Shown here in pieces: positions 7,981 through 15,508 of a stretch of DNA of 19,998 nucleotides. The stretch lies in assembly GCA_002292215.1 (NCBI GenBank), contig DBBN01000003.1:1-19998 (forward strand). Reading direction: 5' to 3'. Under the pieces are notes generated by a model that saw nothing but the letters and a program-made list of their open reading frames with translations, did not search any database and was not told where the DNA came from. Numbering within the stretch: position 1 is the stretch's first letter; each line of letters starts with the position of its first letter. The position numbers and the translations under genes are program-made. The stretch is from Glaciecola sp. UBA983. GTDB lineage: Bacteria; Pseudomonadota; Gammaproteobacteria; Enterobacterales; Alteromonadaceae.

Positions 7981-9402
7981 ATGAATCTTCGCGTGAAATT
8001 ATCTGGTAAACAATTGTTAGTAATCGGTACGGTATGGCCTGAGCCCAAAAGCTCAGCCGCAGGTGTGCATTTGTTAAGTTTGATTCAAACATTACAAGCT
8101 GCTGGAGCAGTCTGCCATTTTGCTTGTCCTGCAAATAGCTACAAAGCACAACACACTATTGATTTATCGGAGTTGGGTATTACCGCTCACACCATTATCT
8201 TAAACGATAGCAGTTTTGATTCGTGGGTCGGGGAGCTAGCGCCGGATATTGTGTTGTTTGACCGTTTTATGATGGAAGAACAGTTTTCATGGCGTGTACG
8301 TCAAGCGTGCCCTCAAGCATTGTGTGTATTAGATACTGAAGATGTACATTCATTACGTAATTTACGTCAACAAATAACAAATAAAGCCCCTGCGCTGCCT
8401 TTAAGTATTAAGGATTTACATGACTATCATCATGGTAATAACCAAAGCCAATTTGACTTAGACCTAACCGGCTGTTTGCATAACGAATTAGCCCTTCGTG
8501 AGCTCACAAGTATGATGAGAATGGATCTGAGTTTGATTATTTCAGCGACAGAAATGGATTATTTGACTCGAAACTACCCAATCGCATCCCAAATCCTACA
8601 TCATTGTCCATTTCTAGTCCCGCCAATCACATCAAAAACTCAAGCGAGTTGGCTAGATTATGATGCTCGACGTGATTTTGTCTTTATTGGTAATTATCGT
8701 CATGCGCCTAATTGGGATGCCGTACAGGTATTAGCGAAAACGATTTGGCCACAGATCCGATCGCAGATCCCTGATGCCAAATGTTATATCTATGGCGCGT
8801 ATACGCCCGCCAAAGCGCAGCAATTTCATCAACCTAAAAAGGGCTTGTATATCGCAGGCTGGGCGCAAGATGCACAAGATGTATTGGCTAAAGCGCGCGT
8901 CAATCTCGCCCCATTACGCTTTGGGGCAGGCTTAAAAGGTAAAGTATTTGATGCGATGCAAGTCGGTACGCCAACGGTTATGACTGATATTGCAGCTGAA
9001 GGAATTTTTATGTCAGCTACCGATGATCGCACCAGCCACACCTCGACGGACGACCATCATCAAGCTATCGTAGCAGTCAATGATGATTTTGATAATTTTG
9101 CGCAAGCTGCAATTGAGTTGTATAAATCCAGTGAACATTGGCACCAAGCTCAGGCTCATTTTGCACCGCACATATCCGCGTATTTCAATCGCGGAGACCA
9201 ACAATATGCGTTGGTTGAACGGATCAGTGATGCTTGCAATAACTTAAATCAAAAACGACAAACAAATTTTTGGCAAGCGTTAGTTAATCAACAACAGCTT
9301 AAAGCGACTCAATATATGTCACAGTGGATTGAGGCTAAGCAGACAATCGCACAATTACACGAGATAGACCGTCCACCCGCGATTGACTCAAGTGATGACT
9401 AA
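7981..9402 (+). CDS. GT-B glycosyltransferase (GT4-like)
   Basis: A 473-residue soluble glycosyltransferase, probably acting on a cell-surface glycan; donor and acceptor are unknown. The N-terminal Rossmann half begins LLVIGTVWPEPKSSAAGVHLL (12-32), the usual glycine/alanine loop. The C-terminal half opens with DFVFIGNYRHAPNWDA (about 231-246) and carries the donor-site block GAGLKGKVFDAMQVGTPTV (about 316-334) and AAEGI. No signal peptide or membrane segment is seen. The start is uncertain: no clear ribosome binding site precedes the ATG at 7981. The last 68 bases overlap the end of the convergent cysteine desulfurase gene; the tail there (about 452-473) is polar and outside the recognisable fold. 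No other surface-polysaccharide genes are nearby. Confidence 0.82.
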   Translation: MNLRVKLSGKQLLVIGTVWPEPKSSAAGVHLLSLIQTLQAAGAVCHFACPANSYKAQHTIDLSELGITAHTIILNDSSFDSWVGELAPDIVLFDRFMMEEQFSWRVRQACPQALCVLDTEDVHSLRNLRQQITNKAPALPLSIKDLHDYHHGNNQSQFDLDLTGCLHNELALRELTSMMRMDLSLIISATEMDYLTRNYPIASQILHHCPFLVPPITSKTQASWLDYDARRDFVFIGNYRHAPNWDAVQVLAKTIWPQIRSQIPDAKCYIYGAYTPAKAQQFHQPKKGLYIAGWAQDAQDVLAKARVNLAPLRFGAGLKGKVFDAMQVGTPTVMTDIAAEGIFMSATDDRTSHTSTDDHHQAIVAVNDDFDNFAQAAIELYKSSEHWHQAQAHFAPHISAYFNRGDQQYALVERISDACNNLNQKRQTNFWQALVNQQQLKATQYMSQWIEAKQTIAQLHEIDRPPAIDSSDD

Positions 9403-10990
9403 CGCCAAGTTGAACTAAGTATTCACAAAAATCAAAGCTAGCACGTTGTTTAGGGCTAAGTGTGTTGGCTTTTTCTAATAAAATAGCGAGTAGACCTTTG
9501 ATGATCTTGCTAGTGGCAAAAGCCGTGAATTCCCCATTAAACTCCCTTACCCACACATCTACTTCACACCCAGACACATGGTAGGCAGCTGTGTGATATT
9601 GTGCAGGCAAGACAGGACAAGCCTTGCTACTGAGCATAATTTGTCTAAACACCCTATCATAGCCACGCAATTCAATAAATTGATCCCCGATTGGTGTGGC
9701 TCCAAAGTATGAGGTTTTGACGCTGGTCGCATCACCATTGGTTGTTAAGTACCTAATAGCGGTGCTTAGCGCATTAATAAACAAGTCGATTTCAGCAATC
9801 GTGTTGTAGGCACACAGCGATACTCGTATCGTGCCATCTATTCCCAAATGCTGCATCAACGGCATGGCGCAATGATGTCCGACTCGTAAGGCTATATTGT
9901 CACGATCAAGCAATCTAAGCACATCATAGTGACTGATGCCGGTAAGTACAAAACTACATAAACTTATTCGTTCAGGATTTTTCGCACCAACAATGGTGAT
10001 TAAATTGCTCTTTACGGCTAGGTCAGTATTAAGTACTGCAAGCTGTTCCAACAAATGCTGGTGCAAGTGATGTTCGATTTGAAGAATCATTGACTGATGT
10101 TGCTGCACAAATCTTGCTGCCGCTCCCATGCCAATCACACCTGATATATTTGGCGTTCCAGCTTCAAATTTTAACGGGTAGGATTGATACCGTACTTCGT
10201 CAAAACTAACATATTCGATCATCTCCCCACCCACTTGATACGGCGGTAACGCATCGAGTAAGACATGTGTGGCATAGCCAAAACCGACTCCTGTAGGACC
10301 AAACATTTTATGACTGCTACCAACATAAGCATCACAATTTAACGCTTGCACATCTACTTGAATATGGGCTAAAGCTTGGGTTCCATCGACAATACACAAT
10401 GCTTGATGTTGGTGCGCCCATTTCGTAATGTCTGCGACCGGATGGACACACCCTAAAGCATTAGACACATGCGCAACTGCTACAATTGCAGTGTTATCAG
10501 TAATAGCAGAACGTAATTTAATATAATCATAGTTCCCTTTATAGTCAGGCGACAAAGGGGTTATGCGTAACTTTTTTTCGGGTTTTAACCGCTCGACTAA
10601 CTGCTGCCAAGGTAAAATATTGGCATGATGTTCCGAGGTCAGTATTATGATTTCATTACCCTGCCAGATTGGGTGTTCAGACCGGCATAATTCCCCTAAT
10701 CCATGCGCTAATAAATTTAATGATTCCGTCGCACCTTTGCTCCAAAATATTTGTTCAGCAGTGGCGGCATTAATTAACTGTGCGACATCATTTCTCGCAG
10801 ATTCATACGCATCGGTAACACTCGCGGCTAACTGATAAGACGAACGATGGACATTAGCGCTTTGTTGAATATTGGCATGCCAGATTGCATCAATGACGCA
10901 TTGTGGTTTTTGGGTCGTGGCCGCATTATCAAAATAAATAGAAGATACTGAACTATCAAAAAACGGAAACTGTTTGCGAAAATCGCGCAT
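9335..10990 (-). CDS. csdA: Cysteine desulfurase fused to a CsdE/SufE sulfur acceptor
   Basis: Predicted to take sulfur from cysteine as a persulfide and pass it to its own acceptor domain for Fe-S cluster or other sulfur work. The 551 residues are two enzymes in one chain. Residues 1 to about 412 are a SufS/CsdA-type PLP enzyme: YFDNAATTQKP (19-29), EHHANILPW (120-128), SSHKMFGPTGVGFG (225-238) with PLP Lys228, RVGHHCAMPLM (369-379) with persulfide Cys374, and IRVSLCAYNT (388-397). Residues of about 430-551 match CsdE/SufE: FRQIMLSSKACPVLP (448-462), VSGCEVDVW (472-480) with acceptor Cys475, IIKGLLAILLEKAN (496-509) and HHLSQSRVDGL (532-542). SufS and CsdE are normally about 400 and 140-150 residues and separate. 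The gene is divergent from xthA and has no suf or isc neighbours. The ribosome binding site is weak. Confidence 0.93.
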   Translation of the reverse strand: MRDFRKQFPFFDSSVSSIYFDNAATTQKPQCVIDAIWHANIQQSANVHRSSYQLAASVTDAYESARNDVAQLINAATAEQIFWSKGATESLNLLAHGLGELCRSEHPIWQGNEIIILTSEHHANILPWQQLVERLKPEKKLRITPLSPDYKGNYDYIKLRSAITDNTAIVAVAHVSNALGCVHPVADITKWAHQHQALCIVDGTQALAHIQVDVQALNCDAYVGSSHKMFGPTGVGFGYATHVLLDALPPYQVGGEMIEYVSFDEVRYQSYPLKFEAGTPNISGVIGMGAAARFVQQHQSMILQIEHHLHQHLLEQLAVLNTDLAVKSNLITIVGAKNPERISLCSFVLTGISHYDVLRLLDRDNIALRVGHHCAMPLMQHLGIDGTIRVSLCAYNTIAEIDLFINALSTAIRYLTTNGDATSVKTSYFGATPIGDQFIELRGYDRVFRQIMLSSKACPVLPAQYHTAAYHVSGCEVDVWVREFNGEFTAFATSKIIKGLLAILLEKANTLSPKQRASFDFCEYLVQLGVSHHLSQSRVDGLSRVIVRLSA

Positions 10991-11067
10991 GCTTTAACCA
11001 CTGTGAAAATAATTGAACTAATATCTGTAATTTTCGCATGCTTAGGTCTTAAAACCAAGATCCTTTC

Positions 11068-11076
11068 TGATACACT
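11068..11076 (+). promoter_or_regulatory. Candidate extended -10 promoter for xthA
   Basis: TGATACACT fits the extended -10 pattern TGnTAnAnT. A weak -35-like TTAAAA lies at 11049-11054 with a 16-base spacer. Transcription would begin near 11083, about 27 bases before the xthA ATG. No clear ribosome binding site is present in that leader. Confidence 0.35.
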
Positions 11077-11109
11077 ACGCACATCTAACTTTATTCAGTT
11101 TATATATTT

Positions 11110-11919
11110 ATGAAAATTATCTCTTTTAACATCAACGGACTCCGTGCTCGTTTACATCAATTACAAGCCCTCATTGATGCGCACTCTCCCGATGTCATCG
11201 GCCTCCAAGAAATCAAAGTGGATAATGCTCAATTTCCGGTCAGTGATGTCGAGGCAATGGGCTATCACGTTGTTTATCATGGTCAAAAAGCTCATTACGG
11301 TGTTGCGATGTTAACAAAAGTTGTACCAACGAATGTGCAATATGGTTTACCAACAGATACCGAAGAACATCAAAAACGCTTAATTGCTGTGACACTCCCT
11401 ACGACTAATGGCAAAGACATTACCGTGTATAACGGGTACTTTCCACAAGGTGAAAACATCTCGCATGAAATTAAATTCCCTTACAAAGTCGCGTTTTATA
11501 GTGATTTAACGGCACATTTAAAAGCGAGTCATTCTTGTGATGAACAATATATTGTGATGGGTGATATTAATATCTCCCCGACCGATTTAGATATAGGGAT
11601 AGGACCTGAAAATGCCAAGCGTTGGTTACGCAGTGGTAAATGTAGCTTCCAACCACAGGAGCGTGAGATGTTAGCAACCCTCCAAGACTTAGGATTACAT
11701 GATACCTTTCGTCACCTTCAACCTGATTTGACCGAGCGTTATAGCTGGTTTGATTATCGTTCCAAAGGGTTTGTGGATAATCGAGGGCTGCGTATTGATG
11801 TGATCATGGCATCGACAGCATTGTTGCCATTGTGCACTGAATCAGAAATAGATTATGAACTGCGTGGCATAGAAAAACCGTCTGATCATGCTCCTATATT
11901 TGCGAGCTTTGCGTGCTAA
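11110..11919 (+). CDS. xthA: Exodeoxyribonuclease III
   Basis: The main AP endonuclease and 3'-to-5' exonuclease of base-excision repair. The 269 residues align along their whole length with E. coli ExoIII (268). Active-site residues are all present: Asn7 in SFNINGLRAR, Glu34 in GLQEIKV, Tyr110 in NGYFPQGE, Asp152 and Asn154 in MGDINISPTDLDIGIG, Asp230 in NRGLRIDV, and Asp259-His260 in KPSDHAP. It is divergent from the cysteine desulfurase fusion, and a CbiM-like gene follows 44 bases downstream on the same strand. No LexA-like site was seen upstream. Confidence 0.97.
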   Translation: MKIISFNINGLRARLHQLQALIDAHSPDVIGLQEIKVDNAQFPVSDVEAMGYHVVYHGQKAHYGVAMLTKVVPTNVQYGLPTDTEEHQKRLIAVTLPTTNGKDITVYNGYFPQGENISHEIKFPYKVAFYSDLTAHLKASHSCDEQYIVMGDINISPTDLDIGIGPENAKRWLRSGKCSFQPQEREMLATLQDLGLHDTFRHLQPDLTERYSWFDYRSKGFVDNRGLRIDVIMASTALLPLCTESEIDYELRGIEKPSDHAPIFASFAC

Positions 11920-11932
11920 TTGGTAATTAGCA
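11914..11932 (+). repeat. Perfect inverted repeat across the xthA stop codon
   Basis: TGCTAATT, a three-base loop GGT, and AATTAGCA form an 8-base-pair stem that includes the TAA stop (11917-11919). No T-run follows, so it does not look like a rho-independent terminator. It may be a weak RNA hairpin between xthA and the next gene, or chance. Confidence 0.35.
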
Positions 11933-11963
11933 TTGATAACTACAAAGTATTGAGTGAGGTTTT

Positions 11964-12614
11964 ATGACACTGTTAGAAACGATTTGTTTGGTTTTATACG
12001 CAGGGATTTACCTCTACGTGCTTAAGCATATTGATTTTAAAATAATGTTGCAACACAAACGGATCCAACATCTGGTGTTCGGTGCTGGTGTCGTCGTATT
12101 TGTTTTGTGGTTATTTAGGGCTGGTATTTATGATGGTCTATCGGTGCACTTTCTATGGTTAAGCGCCCTCTCCTTAACCTTAGGTTTTAGATATGCTGTC
12201 TTTATTTCTGGATTGGTATTATTGGGTATTACTATCGTGGGTAAAGAATCATGGTATATGTTGGGTGCAAATGGCTTATTTGGAGTGTTGGTGCCTATTT
12301 GCTTAACCTATATGATATTTACCCTGAGCTTTCATAAAATCATGCGTAATATGTTTGTGTATGTGTTTGTTTGCGCGTTTTTCCCTGCGGCGATTGGGGT
12401 CGCTATTAAAATGGGATTAATTGGTGGGTTTTATACCTTAAACGGCACCTACTCTTGGGATGTAGTTGTTGATAATTATGAAGTGCTGATCCCACTCATG
12501 ATATTCCCAGAAGCCATGCTCAATGGTATGACGATGACGTTACTCATTATCTATAAGCCTGATTGGGTGTACACCTTCAATGATAAGCACTACTTTGATC
12601 CAGATCCTGAGTAA
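11964..12614 (+). CDS. Multi-pass membrane protein, CbiM/COG3235-like
   Basis: An inner-membrane protein of 216 residues with about seven hydrophobic segments (near 4-20, 36-54, 60-74, 77-93, 99-121, 128-150 and 174-197). The block LIPLMIFPEAMLNGMTMTLL (175-194) recalls the C-terminal part of CbiM-type energy-coupling-factor permeases and the uncharacterised COG3235 group. The His-rich N-terminus that CbiM uses for metal is absent, and no transporter ATPase or T-component gene is adjacent, so the substrate is unknown and transport itself is an inference. GAGG lies four bases before the ATG. It is 44 bases after xthA and 80 bases before the isochorismatase-family gene, all on the plus strand. 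Confidence 0.6.
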   Translation: MTLLETICLVLYAGIYLYVLKHIDFKIMLQHKRIQHLVFGAGVVVFVLWLFRAGIYDGLSVHFLWLSALSLTLGFRYAVFISGLVLLGITIVGKESWYMLGANGLFGVLVPICLTYMIFTLSFHKIMRNMFVYVFVCAFFPAAIGVAIKMGLIGGFYTLNGTYSWDVVVDNYEVLIPLMIFPEAMLNGMTMTLLIIYKPDWVYTFNDKHYFDPDPE

Positions 12615-12694
12615 ACTTATACTTTAGCTTGTAACGTCTATACTTATGATAATAGCAGCGAACGAGATGAAGACTATTAATACAGGAAATCAAT

Positions 12695-13234
12695 ATGCTA
12701 ATGAAAGAAACCACTGGCCTTATTATCGTTGATATTCAAGGTAAACTCGCGCGTTTAGTGCATGATAGTGACACCTTAATAGCGAATTGTGAAAAACTGA
12801 TTAAAGGCGCTCAAGTGCTTGACCTACCGATTGTTTACCTCGAGCAAAACCCTGATAAACTAGGTACTACGGTAGATGAGTTGGGTGTATTGTTAAGTGA
12901 ATACTCCCCTATTCACAAATACTCATTTAATGCGTGCGATGAGCCTAGTTTCCTAGATGCTTTGAAGAGCCATAATATTGATACATGGTTGGTTTGTGGT
13001 ATCGAGGCGCATATTTGTCTGTATCAAACCGCTACCGGTTTATCCGAACGCGGTTATAAGGTGCAAGTCGTCAGTGATTGTACTGCTTCGCGCAAGGCAT
13101 TAAATAAACAATTAGCCTTAACTCGATTACAGCAAAATAACATTGCTATTACGGGGTTAGAAATGTGTTTATATGAAATGGTTAAAGATTGCCGAACCCT
13201 TGAATTTAAAGATATTCTAACGCTAATACGGTAA
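12695..13234 (+). CDS. Isochorismatase-family cysteine hydrolase
   Basis: A 179-residue cytoplasmic hydrolase of the isochorismatase/YcaC-like fold; the substrate is unknown. The catalytic triad is visible: Asp13 in GLIIVDIQGKLA (8-19), Lys75 in SPIHKYSFNA (71-80) and Cys108 in LVCGIEAHICLYQTA (99-113), with the usual cis-peptide-like GIEAH before the cysteine. AGGAA lies six bases before the ATG at 12695, which favours this start over the in-frame ATG two codons later. It is convergent with the RRM gene, with 19 bases between the stops. No siderophore or NAD-pathway genes are adjacent to suggest a specific substrate. Confidence 0.88.
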   Translation: MLMKETTGLIIVDIQGKLARLVHDSDTLIANCEKLIKGAQVLDLPIVYLEQNPDKLGTTVDELGVLLSEYSPIHKYSFNACDEPSFLDALKSHNIDTWLVCGIEAHICLYQTATGLSERGYKVQVVSDCTASRKALNKQLALTRLQQNNIAITGLEMCLYEMVKDCRTLEFKDILTLIR

Positions 13235-13253
13235 CCTAACCGATCACCACACG

Positions 13254-13496
13254 TTACTCTGGATTTGCTACTTTTACTCTAATTTTGCTATTTGCAAAAA
13301 GGAAAGAGTTAAGTGCATTAACCGCTGTTTCAGCTTCGATTTCATCAGGCATTTCAACAAACGCAAAACCTTTTGATAAGCCAGTAGCTTGATCTAATAC
13401 CAAATCACATTCTGTAACGGTGCCATGGGTAGAAAAAAGTTCACGAACTTCATTCTCGGTAGTCGTGCGCGCAAGGTTACGAACTAAAATTTTCAT
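13254..13496 (-). CDS. Small RRM-type RNA-binding protein
   Basis: An 80-residue protein that is a single RNA recognition motif. RNP2 is ILVRNL (3-8) and RNP1 is KGFAFVEM (42-49), whose aromatics (Phe43, Phe45) can stack on bases. The fold is complete with the final strand KIRVKVANP (71-79). There is no glycine-rich tail of the kind found in some cyanobacterial RRM proteins. Targets are unknown; small bacterial RRM proteins are often cold-induced in other groups, but nothing here shows that. AGGT lies about nine bases before the start. The next upstream gene on this strand ends 73 bases away. Confidence 0.92.
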   Translation of the reverse strand: MKILVRNLARTTTENEVRELFSTHGTVTECDLVLDQATGLSKGFAFVEMPDEIEAETAVNALNSFLFANSKIRVKVANPE

Positions 13497-13569
13497 ACTG
13501 TTTTACCTATTATAAATTGAGAAGCGATTATCGCAGTTTCTAGTCTACTTACCTAGCTAAATAAGCGGA

Positions 13570-14124
13570 TTAAAGGATATCTTGAATATTGCTCAAATCT
13601 GTTTTGCCATTCGCAATTTCATCTTTGCTCAGACCATTGATCTCATGGGGGAACACAATCCATTCATGCGTTTCTTTTACAAAATAATCAGGCACAATGC
13701 TCGTTTTATTGTTTTGAGGCTTGTACCACGGACATGCCACACGAATATCTGTCGGTGTATTTAATCGCATCTGGATGCGTAATTGGTTAATTAATGCTTC
13801 AACGCTGCGACCAGAATCAAACACATCATCCACAATCAATAGCTTATCTGACGCATTACAATGTTCAATTATATAATGCAAACCATGTACTTTTATTTCA
13901 CGAGACTGTTGAGCAATCCCTGTATATGAAGACGTGCGCACTGCAATATGATCCGTTGATACCGCTTTATATTCAAAATATTCTTGAACGGCTATCCCGA
14001 TAGGTGCTCCACCACGCCAGATCCCGATAATAAACTCAGGGCGATAGCCACTTTCGAACACTTGATGTGCTAAGCGAAATGAATCTTCCAGTAATTCTTG
14101 GGCGGTAATGTAATACTTATCCAT
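13570..14124 (-). CDS. Phosphoribosyltransferase (hypoxanthine/xanthine type)
   Basis: Predicted type I phosphoribosyltransferase, probably salvaging a purine base with PRPP in the cytoplasm. The 184 residues contain the PRPP loop LLIVDDVFDSGRS (95-107) with the acidic pair Asp99-Asp100, and an early IIGIWRGGAPIG (32-43) that matches the RGG pyrophosphate loop. THEWIVFPHE (152-161) has an aromatic that could cover the purine, as in Gpt-like enzymes. Base specificity cannot be set from sequence. A candidate promoter lies at the end of lolC. AAGG precedes the ATG by about ten bases. Confidence 0.85.
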   Translation of the reverse strand: MDKYYITAQELLEDSFRLAHQVFESGYRPEFIIGIWRGGAPIGIAVQEYFEYKAVSTDHIAVRTSSYTGIAQQSREIKVHGLHYIIEHCNASDKLLIVDDVFDSGRSVEALINQLRIQMRLNTPTDIRVACPWYKPQNNKTSIVPDYFVKETHEWIVFPHEINGLSKDEIANGKTDLSNIQDIL

Positions 14125-14176
14125 GAGGGATGACCTTTTTATAATTAGATGTCGTGTAAAAAATCGTTAGCACAGC

Positions 14177-14205
14177 ATTATACGCACTTTTACTCATACT
14201 TTAAA
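14177..14205 (-). promoter_or_regulatory. Candidate sigma-70 promoter for the phosphoribosyltransferase gene
   Basis: On the minus strand TTTAAA (14200-14205, 4/6 to consensus), a 17-base spacer, and a perfect TATAAT (14177-14182). The -35 lies within the last codons of lolC. The start would be near 14170, giving a leader of about 46 bases. This would let the downstream gene be expressed apart from lolC. Confidence 0.45.
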
Positions 14206-15416
14206 CTTTGTGCTGGTTGTAAACGCAAAGCTTTTAATGCTGGAGGCAATGTAGCAAGCACACACAAGAGTAAAGATACTCCCATAATCCACAGCACATT
14301 ATACCATTGCAACAAAACAGGTACGGGTTGTCCATCGCCAGATAATGCTAATGGCACATCGAGTAATATCAACAGTGGATTCAAGCCATAGACTAAGATA
14401 ACGCCTAATATCACGCCCGCACCCGCCCCTTTTATGCCATTAAACAATCCGTTAAACATAAATATTTGCATGATCTGCCATGCCGTTAAGCCTTGAGTGC
14501 GTAATATTGCAATGTCCGGCGTTTTTTCAATTACCACCATCACCAATGCAGAAATAATATTAAACGCTGCCACGGCTATCACTAACAGCAACATTAACGA
14601 CATCATGTTTTTTTCCATTTTGACCGCATCAAATAACGGCCCTTGACGTTCACGCCAAGTCGTATGGGGAATGGATAATGCATTAAGCGCGGCACTTAAC
14701 TCAGCATAAGCAAACGGATCACTGATAAACCATCGAGTACTGTCACTCGTCTGTGGTTGGCTAGGAGTGTATTTGATGCGTGCGAGACGATGCACATCAT
14801 CTATATGCATAAAAATAGTTTGGCTGTCTTCAACGGATTGAAGATTGAAAATCCCGCCAACGGTTACGTTGCGTTGAGTCGGCACCCTACCTAAAGGCGT
14901 AAAACGTGACGAGGAAGGCAAAATTAAACGCATCGTATCGCCGACTTGCACGTTGAGTTTACGCGCGAGTGCATAGCCAATAACGACGTTGTATTGTTTA
15001 GGAACTAATACTGCTAAATCATTAAATACAAAATGATCATTGAGTGATGAATAGTGTTGCATTGTGTCAGGTTCCACACCTTGCAAAGACACCCCTGACA
15101 AATCTTGCGCTGATTGCACCAGAGCTTGGCGTTCAATAAACGGCATAGTCGCAATAATTGAGTCTTGTAATTCGGGTTTTAGCTGATTGATAACGGGGTT
15201 AAGCAAAGGTTGAGTAATGACAATATGGGGTACAACCCCGAGAATACGTTGCTTTAGCTGGTCTTCTAATCCGTTCATGACCGACAACACCACAATCAAC
15301 GCAGCGACACCTAAACAAAGCCCTAGTACCGAAAAAAAGTTAATTAATGCGATAAAACTGCTGCTTATTTTGGTTTTACTATAGCGATAGCCGATCCGTG
15401 CCGATACAAAACTCAT
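14190..15416 (-). CDS. lolC: Lipoprotein-releasing ABC transporter permease, LolC type
   Basis: Inner-membrane permease of the LolCDE machine that extracts mature lipoproteins and hands them to the carrier LolA. The 408 residues have an N-terminal membrane helix (about 23-45) followed by SVMNGLEDQLKQRILG (45-60), a large periplasmic domain, and three C-terminal membrane segments (about 272-298, 326-350 and 372-392), ending in the LRLQPAQSLKYE tail. The periplasmic block RFTPLGRVPTQRN (171-183) matches the Hook region of E. coli LolC that binds LolA, which argues for LolC or hybrid LolF over LolE. The start at 15416 fits the family N-terminus (MSFVSARIGYRY); the ATG at 15455 would add 13 unlike residues. 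No lolD or lolE is beside it. It is divergent from the PilZ-like gene. Confidence 0.85.
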   Translation of the reverse strand: MSFVSARIGYRYSKTKISSSFIALINFFSVLGLCLGVAALIVVLSVMNGLEDQLKQRILGVVPHIVITQPLLNPVINQLKPELQDSIIATMPFIERQALVQSAQDLSGVSLQGVEPDTMQHYSSLNDHFVFNDLAVLVPKQYNVVIGYALARKLNVQVGDTMRLILPSSSRFTPLGRVPTQRNVTVGGIFNLQSVEDSQTIFMHIDDVHRLARIKYTPSQPQTSDSTRWFISDPFAYAELSAALNALSIPHTTWRERQGPLFDAVKMEKNMMSLMLLLVIAVAAFNIISALVMVVIEKTPDIAILRTQGLTAWQIMQIFMFNGLFNGIKGAGAGVILGVILVYGLNPLLILLDVPLALSGDGQPVPVLLQWYNVLWIMGVSLLLCVLATLPPALKALRLQPAQSLKYE

Positions 15417-15495
15417 TATGCTTATTATATTCTCATCATGCTTGAATATGTGCATAATACGATACTATGTGTGATAACACCAAGCCATCAATAAT

Positions 15496-15500
15496 AAGGA
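15496..15500 (+). promoter_or_regulatory. Ribosome binding site that decides the PilZ-like start
   Basis: AAGGA lies eight bases before the ATG at 15509. It sits inside the longer frame that opens at 15467, which has no such site, so 15509 is preferred. Confidence 0.65.
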
Positions 15501-15508
15501 AAACGAGC

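Noticed and set aside
13509..13514. Perfect TATAAT on the minus strand before the RRM gene
   Set aside because: No suitable -35 is present, and the start would fall within about six bases of the ATG, inside the ribosome binding site.
15424..15429. TATAAT on the minus strand just before the lolC start, hinting at a leaderless mRNA
   Set aside because: No -35 at the right distance; in this AT-rich region a chance match is likely.
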